From: Coptis chinensis | Lineage: Eukaryota > Streptophyta > Magnoliopsida > Ranunculales > Ranunculaceae | Length of the DNA stretch: 64,000 bases | Direction: 5' to 3' | Assembly: GCA_015680905.1 (NCBI GenBank) | Contig: CM027378.1 | Span: forward strand, 45,573,501-45,637,500 | Shown here: positions 23,206-36,800 of the stretch, in pieces | How the letters are laid out: every line of letters begins with the position of its first letter | How positions within the stretch are numbered: position 1 is the first letter of the stretch | Program-made: the position numbers and the translations under genes | Notes under the pieces: generated by a model | Told to the model about the DNA's origin: nothing | Database searches by the model: none | Seen by the model: the letters and a program-made list of their open reading frames with translations, nothing else

Positions 23206-23402
23206 GAACCAAGTTCTTTGTGGTCTCCAAGCCTGGTGCACAGCATATGGAGAGTCTTTTGAAATTAATTTATGAATTATACACGGATAATGTGTTGAAG
23301 AATCCCTTTTATGAGATGGAGATGCCTGTTCGGTGTGAGCTCTTCGATATCAACCTCTCACAGGCAATATAGAAGGATCGTGTTGCATTGCTTGGACGAT
23401 GA
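23206..23402 (+). pseudogene. TRAPPC4/TRS23-like terminal exon with premature stop
   Basis: After a polypyrimidine tract and TCATGTAG acceptor, the exon reads in phase as GTKFFVVSKPGAQHMESLL, KLIYELYTDNVLKNPFYEM and EMPVRCELFDINLSQAI, then TAG at 23370-23372, then KDRVALLGR and TGA at 23400-23402. This matches the C-terminus of TRAPPC4 (TRS23), a core subunit of the TRAPP tethering complex. The TAG replaces a conserved Gln codon and would remove the last ten residues. I find no upstream TRAPPC4 exon within the preceding kilobases. It is either an isolated exon copy or the 3' end of a gene with very distant exons; pseudogene is more likely. Confidence 0.75.
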
Positions 23403-23880
23403 GAACTACTGGAGCTTATGATGGACAGAATTTCTTGCTGTTTTTATACCTCATTTATTCTCAAGGGGTACGCAAGCCGTCAGCATATCACATGCAAATG
23501 CAGGATACGAGATATCTGTACTGACTCAGGCAGAGCCACAGTTTGATCTTCCTTCCTTATCTTTTGATGGGCTTGCAAAAATTCTACCATTTTGTGCATG
23601 CATATTGAATGTCATCCGACGTCCGATATTATTAGAATAAACCAGTGGTTGTGTACTTTGTAGCTGCTACTAGTGTGTCCCATTAGTAGTATGTATTCTT
23701 AATTCTGACATGAAAACATACTTATTCAGTTAATTTAATTTAAGATGCTGTTGTGGATATCTTAATAAGTACCAAGATAGTTGTATTTGTTTAAAGTACT
23801 GAATATTTGTGAAACTTTTTTTTTGTTCTTCTTTGAATTGTTGAGGGGTTAGGCGGACCTGATCGAAGTCCCCAACTTGC
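23403..23880. other. 3' flank of the TRAPPC4-like exon
   Basis: Non-coding sequence, partly resembling a 3' UTR (TTCTTGCTGTTTTTATACC). No further exon is seen. Confidence 0.35.
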
Positions 23881-24260
23881 ATTAAAATTCAATATCTTAC
23901 ATAAGATACATCAGTTGCATCCTCCTCTGATATACAAATCAGCTCAGGATTGAGAGGAGGGATGAAATGCGTAATAGAATTATCTACAGTATCTACGTTG
24001 AAGCAATGTTTGATGTTGCTTGCTTCAAGTCTCTCATTCTGTTGATAGAGTGCAGTGTTCTGACAGTACCATGGAGCCCAAGTTAATCCAGACACCACCC
24101 TACTGCTTGCAATGAATCCGAACAGATACGCACTCTAGGAATGCCAGTCTTGATAGATCCAGCAAGGCCAGCTTTAATAGCTAATAATAGTTCGAAATGT
24201 AATACTGAATCTACCTTGCAACTTCTTGTGTACAGAAAACCAGCTCTACTAGTGTGGTGA
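23881..24260 (-). pseudogene. RNase H-like (RVT_3 type) fragment
   Basis: On the minus strand, pieces in more than one frame resemble the plant RNase H domain used by LINE-derived proteins: SVLHFELLLAIKAGLAGSIK, then TGIPRVRICSDSLQAV with the conserved SDS aspartate. Stops and frameshifts interrupt it. It is probably a LINE remnant. Only ~100 codons are visible. Confidence 0.5.
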
Positions 24261-25899
24261 CTGCGCCTTCATATTCGCCTTTTACGAAGGTAAGAGATTC
24301 ATCAGTGTTCAATTTACTGGTTCCAATCTCAGGCTTCCTCCACTGGCATAGTGTAACTTGGTTTGCTTTGAAGAAACTTCAAGTCCTAGGCTTTGAAATG
24401 AGACTCACTGACAGACACAGCGTCAGGCAATCATACCTTATTTGTCATAAACAATCAGGCAAAGGTTAAACTATGCTAAAGTTTGCGTTAGAAGCACCAG
24501 TTGACCTTGAGTGTCACATCATCAATCAAACTACAGCTTTATGACAAAGTTATGACCATTATTGCTGTTATATACCATGGATTCCTGCTGCATGCTCACA
24601 TCATCTGAGTGGATGATGATACAACTCGCATTCAGGCAAAGCAACAATGGTCAAGATAACTCAAATCTGGACAGCAGAAAGTGTACGCCACTAACAAGCA
24701 GAATGATCTAATACTTACTCTCAAGTGAATGATCCTAGTTGCAAGTGACCAATATAGCTGCTGAAACTGGCCAGTTACTATCTGAGATCATAGTAACAAA
24801 TCTGCTTCTACTCTTCTCTTGGGTGGATGTAGATCCGTCACAATCTATCCCAGTAAAATTGGCTGTACAAATTAAGGATTCTCATCATTAAGTTGAGGTT
24901 AAAATTGACTAATTTAGAAGTTGAAGATCTTTGGCCAAATGCATATATGTGTCTCCATCATTTTTTTAGGCTGTGTTTGAATAACATATCCCAACTTCAG
25001 AAAGGTTGCTATTCAAATGAACGAAGGCAGAATTTCAATGCAGATACTGAAAGTTGGGAACCTTTGACTGAGTTTTACGTATCTTCTTTTTCTCATAGTT
25101 TGTCGAACATACCTTTCCAGTATATAGTCTACAAAATTGCCAAATGCTTACTTTGGTGAGAAGTGGAATATATACTTGAGCATGGTGAGAAGTGGAATAT
25201 ATAAGAAGTCATGATAGTTGCTGTTGGCGAAAAACATGTAACAGGAATTTAGAATCCAACAAGTGAGATCTAAAAATCCAATATAATATGGATGGTAATA
25301 CTTGCTCTTGTGATTGATACAATCCTGCACGAATTGTTCAAAAAAGTGTACCTGTTTCAAATAAGAGAGAACCTTCACCTCCTTGAACCAGCTCCCTTAC
25401 GAATTATGTATTTTGAGGCATCACTGTGTTTGTGTTTCAGGTGGACGCCACCAAAATGCGAGGTTCTATCTGCTTTTTCAAGCAAGTTGCTCAGTTTAAA
25501 GTACTGATGTAAAGGATCAATCAAACTACTCCAAAGGTAAAAATTATTAGGGTCTGCTTACAGAACATAACTAGGATATTTGGGTTGTAATTAAATCACG
25601 TCATGAAACATCATAACAAAAGCAACAATGGTTCTGAGCTATGTAGCTCTCTAACACAGTAGCAGACATCTTGTTACTTGACAATAACACCGCATCAGGA
25701 CCTCAGTCCTGACAAATTTTCTACATAATCATAGTGAAACACAAATTCGACTCAAAAGCTAAAACTGTCTGTAGCTTTCTGGATCATTCACGTACCATAC
25801 TCATATAATGTCTGGTATGGAATAAGTCAAGATACAAAATTCAACATAGGATGTGAAGCTGTATACTTTCAAAGGAGATTCGAAGAAACGACCCTGACT
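24261..25899. other. Intergenic DNA downstream of the HS1-like gene
   Basis: I see no coding exon. A short local duplication (GGTGAGAAGTGGAATATATA, twice at ~25158-25203) is present. The part near 25860 should contain the HS1-like 3' UTR. Confidence 0.4.
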
Positions 25900-27048
25900 T
25901 CAAAGATTGACAGTAGTCGGCCTGTAATCAATAACAAGGACTTTATCCAGTGCCGTCAGAAACTCATTTGCAAATTCAACATGAGCTGGATGAGAAATAT
26001 ACTCTGCAACACCTTCTAGACTCTCAAAAGTGGACTCAAATACGTGGGTGAAGCCCAGATGAAGGTTCTCGACGCTCACATCCTTCCCCCTGTTATATCA
26101 GAAACATTCAGCACAAGACATATATAGAACTAAATCAAATCTGCGTAACACGGAGAATATATATATATATATAGACAAATCAGGGGCACTTGGCCAGTAC
26201 GTTCTGCAGTCAACTAGAGGGAATATGAAGAACCTCAAAAGACTGCATTGCCCATCAACCTGACAGCAATTGCTGATATGATCCCCGAGATATGATGCAA
26301 ACATTAACTTCATGTTTTTTTCACGAAGAGATGTTACAATAAATATTTATATTAGCGACAAGGAGAGCTCCCCAAGTTATATTCCAATGCTGAATGGGTA
26401 TTTTGGGTGGTTGAACTTGGAAGCAATGCTAAGTCAGATGGCATTGCAATAGACTTGGTGAATGGCGCTTTGAGAATAGAATTTTAATTGGATCCCACTG
26501 CTTAAAACTGCTCCTATGAGCATTAGACAGAAGAACTACTCGAAAGCTCAAAAGAAACTTCGCCACTATGACTAAATCCCACGATTTGATTGACTGTTTG
26601 AAATTACAAAGTATTATTACTAAATCCCATGAACCATTCTTGTAAAAACCTTATAAAATTCTTATTGACTACTAATTCAATTTCACAAGATTAAGGTCGG
26701 TCAACAGAAACAAAACTCAAAACTACAATGAAAGATGAGACATGCCATGATTGGTAATTTCTGGTATGCACATGCAGGTCAGGGCATAACTTCATATTAA
26801 TCATCATAACAAATTAATCCAAAAGTTTTAAAACTGTAACACCCAAATTAAGCTTAACTACAAATACCCAGATCGCTAAATAAGTTGACTAAAGAAATGG
26901 AGATATACCAGTGGAAAGATTTCATGGGTTCAATGAGAGTAACGAGATTGGCATATCCCTTGATGAGTTGATCAATCTGGTCTTGGGTAATCTCGTCCTT
27001 AAACTTTGCCATCAATACGTGTTTCACCAATCCAGTCGTTTCCTCCAT
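25900..27048 (-). CDS. HS1: HS1-like stress-response A/B barrel domain protein
   Basis: Two exons: 27048-26909 and 26089-25900, joined TG/G GGG across a GT-AG intron (donor GTATAT, acceptor ATAACAG). The product is 109 aa, the same length as Arabidopsis HS1, and colinear with it. It starts MEETTGLVKHVLMAKFKDE, continues LIKGYANLVTLIEPMKSFHWG, ends YRPTTVNL, and includes FTHVFESTFESLEGVAEYIS and HPAHVEFANEFLTALDKVL. This is a dimeric alpha/beta-barrel (DABB) fold. HS1 is a small heat-stable protein with reported antimicrobial activity in Arabidopsis; the reaction, if any, is not established. No lesion is visible, so the gene is probably functional. It lies ~840 bp beyond the end of ECHIDNA on the same strand. 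Confidence 0.93.
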
Positions 27049-27889
27049 TTCTATCTCAAAGAAATGGCTCCATTTCTATCTCACTGTTATCTACTTATCT
27101 CCAAGAAATGGCTAGCTACCTCCTTTCACTGTTATCTCTCTCCTGGAAATGAGCAGTGATCTAGGAACTGACTTTTTTTGGATCTGGGCTTCTAAACTCA
27201 AAGCAGCCCACACAAAAAGTATTGAATGCTTATCTGCGTTTCAACCACTGCTGGGAGATTACACAGAGTACAGATGGTTAAATTCATACTGAACATTCAA
27301 AAGGAAAAAGGATAAAAACCTTCAGTATCAGACTTGCTTCTACAGATAGACTAGCATTGAACTGCTAACTACTGCTGGGAGATTACACAGAGTACAGATG
27401 ATCCGGTAAATATTATTTCAGATTGATAACAAAAGACATGATATCCATTGATCTGGCTCTCCTTGGGTTCCTAGAGAAACCCTGTAAGGAAAATAAATAG
27501 AAACTAAAAGTCGTGCAACTGAGGAGCTCTAGAACCATTTCCATAAACAAACATGAAAAACAATTCTCAGAAATAAGGAGCGCCATTACACAGAGGCTGA
27601 ACTGCGAGTACCATGTAATACAAATGCATCAAACTAAGCCAATACACTTTTTGGAACTTCAATTTCTATCAGCCTTTTCGTATTCTCATCTTACAAAGCA
27701 CTGAAAGTTTGGGCCTAGTGATCAAGAAATTAAACTGTGGCAGAACATATTGGCAGTCTGAAATAGCCTAGCAGGTATCAAAAAATACAGATATAAACAA
27801 AACCAGGTACGACCCTTCCTTTTTTTCGTTCTCTTGATTCAGTCACTCCAGTTTAATATGCAAACCAATAGTATTTCTCAACGAAAAAT
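27049..27889. promoter_or_regulatory. Intergenic region between ECHIDNA 3' end and HS1-like ATG
   Basis: This contains the HS1-like leader, with a duplicated GAGATAGAAATGGAG(CC/GA) block just before the ATG (the first copy carries an extra upstream ATG), and probably the ECHIDNA 3' UTR. The sequence ACTGCTGGGAGATTACACAG, followed by AGTACAGATG, occurs twice at ~27250 and ~27370. I cannot locate a TATA box with confidence. Confidence 0.35.
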
Positions 27890-30800
27890 TCAGACAACGC
27901 TGAAAGCTGACTGCAATGTAGATGAGAAACGGGATGCAATAGTCTGAGAGGCAAAAGCTTGAATCTGTTTCTTCGCATCTACAGGAAGAGAAGGCATAGT
28001 TGAGAACATCAAATCAAGGAATACAAAAATAACAACCCGAGAAGATGAGAAGTAAAATAACTAAAGATAGAATGGTTACATAGTTACATTCTAAGAAAAT
28101 AAAAAGGACGATAAGCTTATAAACCATTCAAATGTAAGTTAGTAAAAAAACGTACTTTACTGACACAATAACCAACAAAGTCTGTATTTTTCTTTTCATG
28201 ATATTGTGAATTTGTTACTTTTAAGAACACTTACCATCTGATCCCGCGACTGCCAGTCTTTTTAAATAGTCCATTTTTAAAAGAAATTAGAAAATAAGCT
28301 TAAAAGATGCGGAATTAGTACTCTAAAGAGATAGAACAATTTTTCTGAGCTAACGCATCGTGCTCGCACAGTAAATATTTACTGTCCCAAGACCAACTTA
28401 TCCCTGTTCTTTATCGATGTACACTAGTTACATACCTACTTCTATTTGTTTGCGTAAAACTAATCTCACCAATTGAGAGAGAGAGACCAAAAAACACCAC
28501 ATGTCTCGCACCTTAAAAATACAAGCTTCTTTATTTCCACCATGTGGTTTTAGTTTTAGTTTTAGTTTCAAAGATAATCAGTAATAGATGCATATTACAG
28601 CTCCTGAGTTCATAGAGGAAAAGACATACTTAGGCTAGATTAAACAATATATCCCAACTTACCTTTCGGGGTTTTAAAAGAAACTAAGATATCAAGTTTT
28701 GAAGGGAGTACGGGACCAAAATTCTTTTTAACAAATTGTAGTTTTTCTTGTCTATAGAAACTTACAGGACAGTTATCCTGGATAATGTCAGCCAGTAAGG
28801 TGAAAGTGTGTGTGCGCATCTACATACTTTTTATACATAAAGAACGATGACCCTATTGTTTTGCAAACATTTTTTTTCTTCCACTATTACCCTTTTTTAA
28901 GCACATAAAACAATATAAAGTGAAGGTTTAAACTTTTCATCGAAAAAAAGGGAAGGTTTAAACATAATTTCAGCTTTATTAAGTTTTAAGTGATTAAGAG
29001 TGTTTTATCGACTTGAAGTAGCTTTATGCAAAAGTGAGCAGAAATAATTGTCAAATGTCAACGTTAAACCACAACTAGAAACAGAAACATGTATTAAATT
29101 GAAACAAATCTAACCCAAATATTAGGGTATTCAATGAGTTATATAGTTAAGAGTGTTGTTTGGAGCATTTCAACTAAAATTTCTCCATCTCATTCTAAAT
29201 CTACAGAATGGAACTATTAAATGATATATTGGTAAGGGAAGAAAGAGAGAAACAATGGGATATGGCACAAAATTCATAACTTGTTTATCACCTCGGAGTC
29301 TAGCATAGAAGTGTAGTGGAAATCAAAGCCTACAAGTCTACAACATTTAATAAGTTGTTTCATTTTGTTAGAGTTCTCGTGGAGTTGGATTCTAATCCAA
29401 AACTAGCAAAAACTTCCAACTACGAAGAAAGACGGGAGCTTGAGTAGTTGTGAACTAAACATTTCCACTATATGGGACGTGGAGAATTAATCGGACCACT
29501 GATTGCGTTTGTCGCGACTTGTTCTGTTTTTAGTATTTACTAGATGTAGAAAGAAAATATGAAAGGCTACAAGGGGGCGAAAATCTCCCTCCCATAAAGT
29601 AACTATTTTCACTTTAACAAACTAACTTTGCCCTTTTTCTACAATTTTAGAGTTAAGTGATAACTTCCAGCCATATTCCTAAACGCATATCCTAAAACAT
29701 GTTCAAAGAAGAATGGCTTTACAACTCTCTCCCTCTTCTTCTTCTTTTTTTTTCTTTTTATTTTGTTAAAATCTCTCACTCTCTTCTCAAGAAAACTCAA
29801 ACAAAAAGGAATATATATTTTCGGTTCTTTGCAGTTGTGATTCAGAGGGGAATTGAGTGTCCGAGACTCCACCACCCAGAATGAAAGGGCAACATATTAA
29901 GAGTTAGAGGAGGCTGGCGAGAACAAACGACCATTATATTGTCTTCTACGCAGTTATCACCATACATTAGGCCCTTGATATTTAAGTTTGCATTGTAGCC
30001 ACTTTTTGTTAAGATGTAAACCTTGCCGTATCCGGGTCTATAAGAGTTGCAACTTACTATATGAGTTGTAGTTTTCTACAGTCCAATGTATATGTATCAG
30101 TTACTCTGTTCTTCAGACCAACCCAAATTTCATGAAAATTCAAGTTACTCTCTTCCTTATGTAAAGCATTTACATACAAGTATCGCCCTAAAGGTTCTCC
30201 AACTCTGCTGCATACACTCGCTCTGCTAAGGATCTCCACATGTTGAAACAGAGTGTTACTGTAAATTGATAACAAAAAGGGACTACCTATGACTTTTTTC
30301 ATACTTATAACACAAAAGACAGGACAGTTTTTGTAAAGTTGGAGAGGTTAGTTTTTGTAGCTTTAGATTTCTATTGTAAACTCTCCCAGTGCTAGAGTAT
30401 GTCCTCGACATTCATTTTAATTAAATACTATGAATATGTATAGTAATTTTAATGCAATGCTAATTGACTATTATTTCATTGCTTGGTTCCTCATGGCTAA
30501 CAGGTAAGGGTGGAATTCGAGCTAATCAAGCCGAACTTCACTATTCTCAAGCTTGGCTCGTTTATTAAGTGAGCTTTGAAAAAAGATGAAGCTTGGCTCA
30601 TATAATATACGAACGAGCCCAAGTAGTTTGCTTAATGAGCCGAGCTTCATCAAGCTCGTTTGTTACACGAGCTATAATATTGGCTCAAGCTTGGCTCATT
30701 TATTAAATGAACGAGTTTGAGCCGAGCTAAACGAGTCGAGCCTGAGCTGCTCGGCTCAAATTCCCGTGGCTTACTAACAGGGTTGTTTCATATCGATATC

Positions 30801-33800
30801 TACCTATCAAGGAACAAGTGGTCAACTTTACATTTCTAACAGAGTTACTTATGTATTATTTGCCTGTAAAATTTTCCATGAGAACTTGACCTTGAAAACA
30901 GTAGTTTTGAGATAAAACAGAGAGCTTCGCATGTAGTTATTAGGTGTCACACTACTAATAAAACTAATAAAAGGATAAAAATGAGTGAAAACCTTGCTGC
31001 CATTTTGACAATTAGATCTGTGCATGTATTTGCATCTTCTGGGAAGGAAGTTTGAGAATTAAGACTTATCAAACCACAGAAACATACCCATTCACATAAA
31101 AACCATCCCTATCCTAGCTTTAACTTATATAAAAAAAAATTACGGACAAACAAGCACAGCCAAAAAAAAAACCAATCTTCCAAACCCCTGGACGACCATA
31201 TCTTTGCTTAAAAAAATTCAAACTAGAAATGCAATGGAGTCTCTCCAAGAGAAAGAAGCCACCTACTGGACACAATACTCTAGAAGCATTCAGTTGGATG
31301 GAGATGACAAAACAATACAAAATACTTCCATCTGATCTCTTCTAAATTCCCAGATTGGTTCTCTTCTAAATTCCCAGATTGGTTCTCTTCCAAATTAATT
31401 TTACTCTGATCTCCCACTTTGGAACAGCTTAATACCAATTCTGAAGTTCTCTCTCTTTTTGACTCTGTTATTAGTGAGGTTGACAATGCTAAGATTGTAG
31501 CAATACCAATTGAAGAGGATATATATAAAAACGCTTTCTAAAATGGGAGTTTATAAAACTCCTGGCTCCGATGGTTTTCAAACTTCTCTAACCGATTTTG
31601 GTATATTGTTAAATCTGATGTTATTGCTACTGTTCAAACTCTCTTCTCTTATGCCCATTTTATTTTTCCCCTTTAAAATAATTTTTTATCTTTAATTCCA
31701 AAAATCTCAAACCCTTCCCATGTCATCCAACACAGACCGATAGGCTTATTTAATGTTACATATAAAACTATATCCATAATATTGGCTAATAGTCTCAAGC
31801 CCCTCCTATCGAAATTTATTTCCGCAGACCAAGAAGCATTTGTACCTAAAAGATCCATTGAAGAAAATGTGAAACTTGTGCATGCAACGATCCATATAAT
31901 TTAAGAGCAAGAAGAGGGAAAAGAAGGGGTGGTTTGCCTTGAAATTGAGCGTGGCAAAAGCCTAGGATCGAATCTAATGTAACTTCCTTTTTGAAATTCT
32001 ATGTAAACCTGGTTTCTCTAGTAAGTGGATCTCCTATATTGACTTTTTTCATAATACTGGCTCATATAGTATCCTTCTCAAATGGGAGCCCCCCTAATTG
32101 CTTAAACCCTTCAAGAGGTCTGATGTTACTGCTACTGTTCAACTTCCTTCTCTTATGGCTGTTTTAATCCTTCCTTGACAACATTTTTATTTCTTTGATT
32201 CCAAAAATCTCAAACTCTTCTCGTCATCCAACTTAGATCTTCATGTAACGTCGCATATACAATTATATCCAAAATATTGGCTAATAGACTCAAGCCCCTC
32301 CTATCTAAATTTATTTCCCCAAACCAAGGAACATTTGTACCTAAAAGATCAATTGGAGATAATGTGAGACTTGTTCATGACACAGTCCATATAATTTAAC
32401 AGCATGGAGAGGCAAAAGATGGGGTGGTTTGCCTTGAAATGGCAAAAGCCTAGGATCGAACTGAATGGAACTTCCTTCTTGAGATTCTAAGTAAACTTGG
32501 TTTCTCTAGTAAGTGGATCTCCTATACTGACTTTTGTCGATCATTTACTATTCATCTCAATGGTAGTCCCCGTAAATGGTTTCAAGCTTCACGGAGCAAG
32601 GAGACCCCTTATCTCCCTACTTGTTTTTCACTGTGAGACCTCTCTAAGATGTTGGCTAATGCTGGAAAAAAAAAAAAAAATCTTTCACAAAAATTGTTCG
32701 TAGATCACCTGGGATTATTTATTTATTTTAGGCCAATGATCTCATAATCTTAAGTCATACACTTAGGTAAATAAAGTGCACAATCTCCTTAGCACCTATT
32801 GTGACTGTTGTGGACAAAAGGCTAGTCCACAACGTTTTCAGCTCAAATACACATTCTATACACCAGAGACTCACTAAAACTTTATTGAAGGTCAACTCCT
32901 GAAAAGTATCTTGGCTTTTCTATTATTTTTTTCATGTAAAAAATCAGTGATTTATTTTTTGCTCGGTAAAAAGTGATATTCCATTAATAAAAGAAAAGTA
33001 GGCTGAGAAGGCCTATATTACAAGAGAACAACTGAAAAATAAATATTTACAAACGACGAAACAAAACATAAGAAGAAGAAAAACAAAAAACCCCCAAACA
33101 TGCACCGTCACCCCATGTCTAAAAACATAAGACGATCCCATCTAGCAACAAAAGACTCAAAGAAACATCCTCTAAACTCTTTGAAGACTTAAGACCACCG
33201 AAATAACAAAGTTTTTATCGAAAGAATTGTCTTCTTAAGCAAAATAGAGATGCCATCAAAGTGACGACGGTTTCGCTCTAGCCAAATGCCCCACATGATC
33301 GCAAAAGATAATAAGCTCCACATGCGATTTCCAGAAGAAGAGAAAGGGCCATGACCCAACCTTTAAGCAAATCCAATACCCGGCCAGGGCATACCCAACT
33401 CTAAAAGAAAAAAGCATACCATATTTTCCAAGAAAAAAGGCACCAAAGAAGTACATGATTCACAGATTCACCATCTTTATTTCTACATAACTGACAATAA
33501 TTGACCAAACACATTTTACGACGCCTAAGGTTATCAATGGTAAGGACGCGTTCCAAGGAAGCACACCATGCAAAGAAAGCAATCTTGGATGAAATTTTGG
33601 ATTTCCAAATTATAGTCCTAGGGAATTTAGGAATGGGGCTAGGACTATTAGAATTAGACAATCAAGAAATGAGCGAAAAAATAAAAAGACTTAACCGAGA
33701 AGATACCTTTATTGCTGGGACACCACACTCTTTTATCACCATTATGTACATTCGGGATAGTCACATCAAGCTTTTCCATCAGTGAAGCTAGGTCTCTAAT

Positions 33801-36800
33801 TTCCCAATCATTCAAAGCCCTGTGCAGTCCAAGATTCGCCTCCCTCGGATCTAACCATACAATCAAAAATGGGTTTCCCTTTGAAACTGGATAGACCAAA
33901 CAACAAAAGAAAATCAGAGGCTAAAGCCCCACCACCTGTCCAATGATCCTCCCAAAAAAGAATCTCATCTCCTGTTGCAAAACTGTATCGAATACCTCTT
34001 AAGAACTAAGGGAGCACCTTAAATATTGCCATCCTCACTCCACACCCATAAGGTATGGAAACCGGACCACTCTCCCACCCAAAATGTCGAGACACAACCA
34101 CCTTCCTCCAAAGACTATTTCTCTCTTCCCCAAAACGCCATAACCACTTACCCAAAAGCGCTTGGTTGAACGCTACCATACTACGCAAACCCAAACCGCC
34201 AACATTTTTAGCCAAACATAGAATCTCCCACCTCACCAAATGATACCTATGTTGCTCCTCGGAATCATCCCATAAAAAATTCCTAATGATGCTCTCAATC
34301 CTATTAGCAACTCTCTTTGGAATGACAAAAAGAGGCAAAGTATACTGGAAGAGAGGACAAAGTACTCTTAATCAAGTCCAAACGACCCCCTTTCGAGAGA
34401 TACCTACACCTCCACTCTACCAGCTTATGTTGGAATCTCTCAATAACGGGATCCCAAATATATTTAGAACGCACATCGGCCCCAAGAGGAAGACCCAGAT
34501 ACATACAAGGAAACGAATCCGCTTGACAATCTAACACCGACGCAAGACGGCACAAAAAGGGAACACTCCCCATACATCTTGCTCTTGGCAAGATTCACAC
34601 TAAGCCTAAAAACAACAAAGAATTCCCCTCAACCATCTAACTTGACCCACCTCCGCTCCAAAAAAAATCAAAGTATCATCAGCAAATTGGAGATGAGAGA
34701 TGCGGACCATGTCACTACCCACTCTAAAACCTTCTAAGATACCCCTCTAGTTGGCTCTCGAAATCATTCTACCAAAAACTTCCACCACCAAAATAAAGAG
34801 GAGGGGAGAGTGGATCACCTTGCCTAATACCTCTCGAACTCTTAAAGAAACCTGTTGGAAATCCATTTACTAGAATTGAAAAGGATACCGACGATATACA
34901 CTTCCACACCCATCTTCTCCATTTCACCCCAAACCCCATCCTCCCTAAGACATAGCCAAGGAACCTCCAACTAACATGATCATATGCCTTCGTTAAATCA
35001 ACTTTACAAACAATACCCGGCTCATCACTCCTCCGCTTATCATCAATAGTCTCATTAGCTATAAGGATTCCATCGAGAATTTGTCTATCGCTAATGAAAG
35101 CCCCTTGCTCTTGAGAAATAATAACTTTTTTCATCCTCAAAGACAAAACCTTAGATAAAATAGATAAAATCTTGTAAGCACTCCTGATCAAACTAATCGG
35201 TCTCAAGTTACTAATATCATCCGCGTCACTAACCTTAGGAATAAGAGCAATAAACGTGTTGTTCAAATGATGTGCAAGGAAACCCGTATCAAAGAAGTCT
35301 TTCACCATGCTCATAAAATCCACACGAACAATCTCCTAATACTTTTTGTAAAACTCAATCGGAAACCCATCTGGTCCTGGGGATCTATCTCCCCCCAAAC
35401 TAACAATAGCTGCCCACACCTCATCTTCCTCAATAGAACACTCCAAAGATCTTTTCTCCTCATCGGAAATGCTATCCAAACACAAATCATCCACCGTCGG
35501 TCTAAAGCGTCCAGGTGCAGTATACAAATTACTATAGTAACCCACAATACCTTCTCTGAGGTTATCCTCTCCTGTAACTTCACGGCTTTCTATTATCAAA
35601 TTCTCCAAAAAATTAACTCGGTTCCTAGCTTTGGCCAGTTAGTGGAAAATTTTAGTACATTGTTCATCCTCAATTGTCAACTTTACCTTTGCTTTTTGTT
35701 TCCAAAAGATTTCCTCTCTTCTTGCCGAGACTTGAAGCTCATCCCTCAAATTTCTCTCTTCATCGGAAAGAAAATCCCCCTCCTCTGTCAAGTCTAAATC
35801 CCTAATATCCTTGAGAAGCTCTTTTTTCCACCTATCCATTCTCCCAAAAACCTCTCTATTCCACACTTTAATCTTTTCTTTAAGCGCCTTCAACTTTTTT
35901 GAAAAAATAACACCAGGTCGCCCTTCCAAAGAGAACGAGTTCCACCAGTCCTTAACATTCTCCTTAAAATTAGGATCGTCAAACCACATGAGTTCCAACC
36001 TAAAAGGGGTAGGTCTTCGCGACCCACTTTCATTATCAAGGACAATGGGATGATGATCAGATGCCGAACTAGGAACAATATTCTGAGACAAACGAGGCCA
36101 ATCTTCCAATCAGCACTCACCAAAAAACGATCAAGTTTAGAGAGAGGGGTTATCTTGCCTACTAGACCACGTAAATTGACCACCCTTAAGAGGTAAATCT
36201 AAAAGCTCGCAACGAGTAATAAAATCATCAAAACTCACCATCATCGAATCAATATGACAACCGCCCCTCCTCTCGCTCGACAACCAAAAGACATTAAAAT
36301 CACCACCTATGCAAGGTAAGCGCTCCCAAAAGCAAAAGTACCATCCAATCCGGCCCAAAATTCTTGAATATTCAAACCATTGGATGGACCATACACACCG
36401 GTCACAACTTTACGCGTAATCTCGCCCCTAAAGAGGCAAATGACCGATACTGTAAAGGTGCCCACTGCAGTTTCAAACACCTCAACCTTCCCTTTGTCCC
36501 ATAAAATGCACACATCTCTAGTGTTGACTGCTGGAAGAAAATGCCCGCCCATATCAATAATACCCCAAATGTCATCTACCAGACTTTGGAACTCCTCTAG
36601 CTTGGTTTCCTAAAGGATCACCGTGATAGCTCTTGTTTTACGGAACAATCTTTAATTGACGGTCTCTTCAACACATTCCCTAAACCTCTTACATTCCACA
36701 AAAGGATCTTGTGATTCATTTAAACACATTAGATTTTCCTCTTCTAATACTACCTTCAACATCATCGCCATAATTAATAGACGACGTGAGTCTCTTCAAC

